Program-made: the position numbers and the translations under genes
From: Voacanga thouarsii
Lineage: Eukaryota; Streptophyta; Magnoliopsida; Gentianales; Apocynaceae
Assembly: GCA_026120185.1 (NCBI GenBank)
Contig: JANUWF010001275.1
Coordinates: forward strand, 1-64,000
DNA: 64,000 nt
Direction of reading: 5' to 3'
The notes under the pieces: generated by a model
The model's input: the letters and a program-made list of their open reading frames with translations, nothing else
Databases searched by the model: none
Told to the model about the DNA's origin: nothing
In this document: piece after piece, positions 58,983 through 64,000 of the stretch
How positions within the stretch are numbered: the first letter of the stretch is position 1
Layout of the letters: every line of letters begins with the position of its first letter

Positions 58983-59263
58983 AATGGCTAAGTGCTGCTG
59001 CAACTGGGATGTTTTATTTACTGCTTTTCATAAATTCTTGTGCTAAGGATTTTCCTTTCTTTTCTCATGGTTACTGCTTTAATTTCGAATTTATGCAAAT
59101 AAGAGTACCTAGAGTACTCTAAGTTTGAGGAAAATTTATTAGCAATTCTTTATACAAAATTTGCATCCAATTTTCTTTCTCTTAACGTTGGATGTGAATG
59201 CATCCTCAATTTGGATATTTTTAACTTTAATGCATAAACTCATTATCTGGGGAATGGTTTAGA

Positions 59264-60338
59264 ATGGCACCCAGACGTCACGCAGCCACATCCAGCAGAA
59301 GGGTTCCTGAGGCAGAGCCTGTGACACCAGAGGTTGATGCAACTCAAATGCCATCCCCAAACTAGGTGGATGACAATGAAATGGGACAAGAGATGGGATC
59401 GGAAGAGCCAGTTAGCATAACTATGACACAAGCGTTCCATAAGGTGACTGAGATTCTACAAACCTTGACAGAGCGAAGAAATCCAAAAGGAGAGGACGAG
59501 GCATTGGAGCGGTTTCTGAAATTTCAACCACCTATCTTCTTGGGGGAGGCCGAACAAGATCAGAAATCCGAACAATGGGTGGAACAAATGGAGGATATCT
59601 TTGCTACGCTCCAGTACACGGAGAAGCGAATGGTGAAGTTTGCTGCGTTTCGGCTGAGGGGTCCAGCTCGGGCATGGTGGCAAAGGGTTCAGGACGACTG
59701 GGAGATGATTGACCAAGACTGGACATGGGCTAATTTTATGGAAGCATTCTGGGCAGAATATATCCCTCAGTGGATTGTGGAGAAACGGGAAGATGAGTTC
59801 CAGAATCTAAAGCAGGGAAGCCTAACGGTAGCCCAATACTTAGCCCGGTTCATGCAACTGTCAAAGTACTACAAGAGGCTGGTGGATATTGAATAGAACA
59901 GAACGAGGCAGTTTGTTACGGGGTTAAGGCAAGAGTTAAGAAGGGCGTTAGCACCCTCTCCACCAACGACTTACTCGGGTCGTGGACACGACCACTCGTA
60001 TCGAGAATGAGGATCGCAACCGATTGGCTCCACGACCGTTCGTACCGTTAAGCCAGCCGCCGAGACCTTTTCAGAGACAGCAACCTAACAAGCGCCCTGC
60101 CAACCAGCAATGGCAGAATCGGGGAAAGCAAGCCCGAACAGCACCGGTTAGTTCGACGCAGAATCTTTCATTATGCCGGCATTGTGGGAAAAGGGGCCAC
60201 ATTGAGAAAAATTGTTGGTCCCGAGGAGGTGAGCGGATGTGCTACCACTGCGGAGACCCGAATCAATTGCGGAACACCTGCCCTAAACTTCTCCGGATCG
60301 GACAGGGGAACCCAGCTCAGAACCCGGGGCCCAATTGA
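59264..60338 (+). pseudogene. B2 Gag
   Basis: ATG at 59264 (MAPRRHAATSSRRV). A stop near 59365, then 176 open codons to 59896: TMTQAFHKVTEILQTLTERR, LERFLKFQPPIFLGEAEQDQ, FRLRGPARAWWQRVQDDW, EYIPQWIVEKREDEFQ. A stop (TAG) and a one-base shift follow near 59895-59980. 59982-60338 holds a basic linker and two CCHC knuckles: C-R-H-C-GKRG-H-IEKN-C (60174-60215, intact) and C-Y-H-C-GDPN-Q-LRNT-C (60240-60281), where the His is Gln. In B1 the second knuckle keeps its His but the first has lost a Cys. Confidence 0.9.
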
Positions 60339-60383
60339 GCCAATACCTCGGGAGCTTCCGGGAGTGGAACGCAGAAGCCATAG

Positions 60384-61660
60384 GTGAGAGCAAAAGTTTT
60401 CGCTCTCAACCGGGAGGAGGTTGGAGCTGATGCAGTAGTAGTGGAAGGTACGTTTACTATCCAAGGTCATTCCGTTAATGCATTGATAGACCCTGGATCT
60501 ACCCATTCCTATTTAAATAAGAATTCTGCATATCAATTGGGTTGGGATGGAGTACAACTACATTTTACCTTGTTAGTAAGTACACCTTTAGGGAAAATGG
60601 TGCAAGCGGATCGGTATGTGCAGAATTGTAAAATTGAAGTGGGGAGAGAAAGTTTGGAGGGAGATTTAATAGTCTTAGCTATTGATGATTATGATTTAAT
60701 ATTGGGAATGGATTGGCTAGCAAAGCATGGTGCTAGAGTAGACTGTAAGAATAAGTCAGTTCAGTTCATTAGACCAGGATGTGATGTGTTGGAGTTCAAT
60801 GACAAGAAAGTAAAAGAATTGAAGTTTTTCATAGCTAGGGCTAAAGCCCGAAAATTATTGAGGCAAGGATGTCAAGAATATCTGGCCTACGTGATAAACA
60901 AGCCAAAGGACCAGTGCACCCTGGCGGATACTGAGGTGGTAAAGGATTTTCCCGACGTGTTCCCTGCGGAACTCATTTCGCTACCTCCCAAACATGAAGT
61001 TAAGTTCACTATTGATCTAGTCCCAAGAGCGGAACCGGTGTCTCGAACTCCGTATCGAATGGCACCGATAGAGTTGAAAGAATTAAAGGAGCAGCTAGAA
61101 GAGTTGGTGAGGCATGCTATATCAAACCTAGCACGTCATCCTGGGGAGCACCTATGCTATTTGTAAGGAAAAAGAACGGGACTCTAAGGTTGTGTATAGA
61201 CTACCGAGGTTTGAACAACTTGACCATGAAGAATAAATATCCTCTGCCATTAATTGTCGAGCTGTTCGACCAGTTGCAAGGATCCAGTTGTTACTCTAAA
61301 CTGGATTTGAGGCAAGGCTACTATTAAGTGAGGATAAAAGAGGAAGATATTCCTAAGACAGCCTTTCGGGGTAACCAACGCACCCGCGGTGTTTATGGAT
61401 CTGATGCATCGAGTGTTCCAGCCCTACTTGGACAAGTTCGTGATGGTCTTCATCGACGACATACTTATATACTCCAAGAGCTCGGAGGGCCATGCGGAAC
61501 TTTTGAAGTTGGTACTAGAAAAGCTAAAAGAGCACAAGCTTTATGCCAAGTTTAGCAAGTGTGAGTTTTGGCTGGATAGTGTGGCCTTTCTTGGTCACGT
61601 GGTGACCAAGGAGGGGATCAAAGTAGACCCAGCAAAGGTTGAAGCCGTATTAGACTAGAA
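60384..61660 (+). pseudogene. B2 protease and reverse transcriptase
   Basis: Open 60384-61166. Protease: ALIDPGSTHSYL, residues 33-44 (D-P-G-S), then DLILGMDWLAKHGARVDC. RT begins with VVKDFPDVFPAEL and the [20 protein letters not shown] block. A small deletion near 61107 shifts the frame; [19 protein letters not shown] and the [10 protein letters not shown] block continue in another frame. A stop lies at 61325. A deletion at about 61368 removes roughly 13 residues (the R-Y-G-H to M-P-F-G region). 61389-61658 then has [25 protein letters not shown] (catalytic F-I-D-D) and [18 protein letters not shown]. Confidence 0.9.
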
Positions 61661-62264
61661 GCAACCAGAGAATATCACCGAGATTCGAAGCTTCTTGGGA
61701 TTGGCTGGCTACTACTGGAGGTTTATTAAGGGGTTTTCAACTCTAGCATCTCCTATGACACGGCTGCTGAGAAAGGACGTACCCTTTGTTTGGAATTAAA
61801 AATGCGAAAAGAGTTATCAAGAGTTGAAGCGGAGGTTAATGACAACGCCTGTGTTGAGTCTACCAGAGGCAGATAAACCTTACGCTCTATATACGGATGC
61901 TTCAAAAGAAGGATTGGGAGCAGTTTTGATGCAAGATAGGAAGGTGATCGCCTATGGTTCTTAGAAATTGAAGCCGCATGAAATCAATTATCCCACGCAT
62001 GATCTAGAGCTGGCTGCCATTGTATTCGCATTAATGAAGCGGCGACACTATTTGTATGGAGCGCAATATGAGGTGTTCATTGATCATAAAAGCCTGAAGT
62101 ACATCTTCACCCAGAAAGACTTGAATTTGAGGCAGCGAAGATGGATGAAATTTCTGGAAGAGTACTGTTGTCCTATCAACTACCACCCCGGGAAAGCCAA
62201 CGTCGTTGCTGATGCCCTGAGTTGGAAAGTCAGAATGGCTAGGCTAAGGGTACAGGAGGTTTAA
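61661..62264 (+). pseudogene. B2 RT thumb and RNase H
   Basis: [20 protein letters not shown] (thumb), a Trp-to-stop near 61798, then RNase H: YALYTDASKEGLGAVLM (first Asp), a stop at 61962, [20 protein letters not shown] (Glu), [20 protein letters not shown] (Asp) and ANVVADALS (last Asp). All four catalytic acids of RNase H are therefore present. 61968-62264 is continuously open. Confidence 0.9.
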
Positions 62265-63605
62265 GTGGTTTAGGATATGTTGGATAGAAGAGCGAAAGTG
62301 CAAGAAGGGAAGATTATTATTAATAACCTGAGGTTGACACCCAATCTAAGATAGGAGATTATTGAGGCCCAGCAGAGTAATGCGGAATTTCAGCTTTTCA
62401 AGAACAGGGAGCTTAAACGGCAAGGCAGTGAATTTCGACAGGACGGAGCGGGAGTGTTGTACTTCCGAGATCGTTTGTGTGTACCCAAGGAGCACCAGTT
62501 GAAGGACAGAATTTTAGAAGAAGCGCATAAGAGCAAGTACGCCATTCATCCGGGAGAGGTCAAGATGTATCAATATCTGAAAAAGTCTTATTGGTGGCCC
62601 GGGATGAAAAGGAACGGTCTCAACATGCTTAACCTGTCAGAAGGTCAAAGCGGAGCACAAAAAGGTGGCAGGATTATTACAACCGTTGCCAGTACCAGAA
62701 TGGAAATGGGAAGAGGTGACCATGGACTTCGTTACCGGACTCCCTATGGCAAGGAACCAAAAGGATGCTATATGGGTAGTGGTAGATCGATTGACCAAGT
62801 CGGCGCATTTCATACCCGTGAATGTAAGGGATTCAATGGAAAAATTGGCTCAGACCTACGTACGGGAAATAGTTAGATTACACAGGGTGCCTTCAAGTAT
62901 TGTGTCCGACCGTGATCCAAGATTTACATCCCGATTTTAGGGCAAGTTTCAAGAATCGATGGGTTCTAGTCTGAAGTTCAGTACGACGGCGCATCCACAG
63001 ACCGATGGACAATCAGAAAGGGTTATTCAGATATTGGAGGATATGCTGAGAGCCTGTGTATTGGATTTTGGGGATAAGTGGATCGAAAGTGTGCCGTACG
63101 CCGAGTTGTCATACAATAACAGTTATCAAGCTTCGATTGGAATGGCTCCGTATGAAGCTCTATATGGTTGTAAGTGTCAAGTACCGTTATACTGGAGCTG
63201 GTCAGAGGATGGACACATAAGCAAATCGGGAGAAGTCTAAGTTCAAGAAATGTTGGATAAGGTCAAGTTAATTAGGGAAAGGTTGAAAGCAGCTCAAAGC
63301 CGACAAAAGAGTTATGCAGACAATAGGCGAAGGGAGTTACAATTTCAGGTGGGAGATAGTGTATTCCTAAAACTGACACCAAATAGGGGAATCCCGAAAC
63401 ATCCGAAAGGGGGAAAGCTGAATCCGAGGTACTTGGGACCGTTTCCAATAAAAGAGAGAATTGGGCCGGTGGCGTATCGATTGGATTTTCCAGATGGGTT
63501 GACGGGAATTCACGACGGTTTCCATGTTTCACAGCTGAGGAAGTACAATGCCGATCCCAGACATGTTTTGAATGATGAGCCATTAGTGCTACAACCCGAC
63601 CTGAG
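62265..63605 (+). pseudogene. B2 integrase
   Basis: A linker with stops (about 62262, 62270, 62352), then 62454-62620: VLYFRDRLCVPKEHQLKDRI and HKSKYAIHPGEVKMYQYL (H-H half), YWWPGMKR. A short out-of-frame deletion near 62619 follows; C-L-T-C (62631-62642) completes the zinc site in another frame. 62665-62940 carries [11 protein letters not shown] (first Asp) and [12 protein letters not shown] (second Asp), with a stop at 62938. 62959-63240 has TAHPQTDGQSERVIQILEDM (Glu) and SYNNSYQASIGMAPYEALYG. 63250-63605: QKSYADNRRREL, FQVGDSVFLKLTPNRG, GPFPIKERIGPVAYRLDFP, HVSQLRKYNADPRHV, the GPY/F-type C-terminal domain. Confidence 0.92.
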
Positions 63606-63763
63606 CTAAGTGGAGAAACCCGTAAAGATATTGGACCGAAGTATCAAGACTCCCCGGAACAAGCAGATTCCGATAGTAAAAGTGTAATGGGAGCATCATG
63701 GCACGCGAGATGCCACATGGGAAACAGATGAATGGGTAAAGCGGAAGTATCCCGATCTGAGAT
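63606..63763 (+). pseudogene. Chromodomain-like C-terminus of B2 integrase
   Basis: After a stop (TAA at 63607) the frame continues VEKPVKILDRSIKTPRNKQI, PIVKV, a second stop, WEHHGTRDATWETDEWVKRK and YPDL. The I-L-D-R..., V-K-V-x-W and the ATWE block with a terminal YP resemble the divergent chromodomain of Tekay chromoviruses, thought to bias insertion to heterochromatin. Both stops are single-base changes in an otherwise conserved frame. Chromodomain assignment is by motif only. Confidence 0.72.
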
Positions 63764-63798
63764 AAAGGTGTGTGTGAATTTCGGGACGAAATTCTCCT

Positions 63799-63811
63799 AA
63801 AGAGGAGAGGA
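63799..63811 (+). other. Polypurine tract of B2
   Basis: AAAGAGGAGAGGA directly upstream of the 3' LTR, following a TTTCGGGACGAAATTC stretch that is common before the PPT in plant chromoviruses. Confidence 0.85.
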
Positions 63812-64000
63812 TGTGAAACCCCACCTAAAGCCAACCCTAGAATAAGGGGATCGGGATACATATCATATTATTTTGCATGAATATATATGCTTTTGAATGA
63901 TTTTATGTGCTTTAGAGTTGTGGATTATAGGTTAAAATGCTTAGTTATGCTTATTGAGTAGGAGGGGTAAAATGGTAATTTTGCTTGAGGTCAAAATAGG
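63812..64000 (+). repeat. 3' LTR of B2, first 189 bp
   Basis: TGTGAAACCCCACC onward, matching 54090-54278 with nine differences by eye. It runs out of the window before the tRNA-like segment. Confidence 0.93.

Larger units (their letters stand above)
54090..64000 (+). mobile_element. Tekay/Del-like Ty3/gypsy element B2, complete except right end of 3' LTR
   Basis: LTR (54090-58418), perfect PBS, acidic pre-gag ORF, Gag with two zinc knuckles, protease, RT, RNase H, integrase, chromodomain-like tail, PPT and the first 189 bp of the 3' LTR. The first 189 bp of both LTRs differ at nine positions by eye, most of them G/A. Inserted in the RNase H of copia F. The order INT before a chromodomain-type tail and the sequence around it point to the Tekay (Del) chromovirus clade. 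Stops and small deletions prevent translation. Confidence 0.92.

Noticed and set aside
63272..63861. Minus-strand ORFs at the right end
   Set aside because: Antisense to the B2 integrase C-terminus and chromodomain tail.

Overview
This window is plant nuclear DNA made almost entirely of transposable elements. I found no host protein-coding gene, rRNA or functional tRNA. A plant source is suggested by four things: Ty1/copia and Ty3/gypsy polyproteins of plant type, initiator-tRNA-Met primer sites (TGGTATCAGAGC) next to LTRs, an RTE-type LINE 3' tail, and a chromodomain-type integrase tail typical of plant Tekay/Del chromoviruses. The density and depth of nesting suggest heterochromatin, possibly pericentromeric. 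That is inference, and I cannot name the species.

Layout. (1) 1-12058: a minus-strand Ty3/gypsy element, here called family C (copy C1). It runs out of the window on the left and is split at 1141/10210 by a structurally complete minus-strand Ty1/copia element, family A (1142-10209), with two 1.7-kb LTRs, PBS, PPT, degenerate gag-pol and a 5-bp target-site duplication (TSD), ATAGG. (2) 12059-22965: a plus-strand Tekay-like element (B1) with 4.3-kb LTRs, a small acidic ORF before gag, gag, and a pol cut off in the reverse transcriptase. A deletion fuses RT directly to the middle of the 3' LTR. (3) 22966-26272: remnants of a second gypsy (C2), interrupted by a truncated family-A LTR (23578-24969), then LTR-like and unassigned sequence. 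(4) 26273-45567: a gypsy element of family C (LTR, PBS, gag, PR, RT, RNase H, INT, 3' LTR) broken up by a solo LTR 'E' (29825-31291), a minus-strand solo LTR 'B' (32030-40467) and a solo LTR 'A' (42200-43964). Solo LTR B contains solo LTR 'D' (32349-36534), which contains a 5'-truncated LINE/RTE (33805-34527). (5) 45568-64000: another LTR-B cut at 48007 by a second copia (F, 48007-54089). Copia F is cut at 54090 by the youngest-looking element, Tekay-like B2. B2 is complete up to the first 189 bp of its 3' LTR, where the window ends.

TSDs flank copia A (ATAGG), solo B (TGTAC), solo D (CTTTG), solo A (GATAC/GACAC), solo E (AACAAA) and the LINE (20 bp), so the nesting order can be read directly. 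By eye the LTR pairs differ by about 12% (C), about 10% (A) and about 5% (B2, first 189 bp only). All gag-pol genes are broken, largely by changes of the C-to-T/G-to-A kind (TGG to TAG, CAG to TAG, CGA to TGA).

The most unusual signals are: an acidic pre-gag ORF in both Tekay-like copies carrying tandem motifs that resemble SUMO-interacting motifs; a tRNA-like segment with A- and B-box sequences kept at the same place in the LTRs of family B; and a 109-codon antisense ORF present in both LTRs of copia A and recognisable in two further LTR copies.
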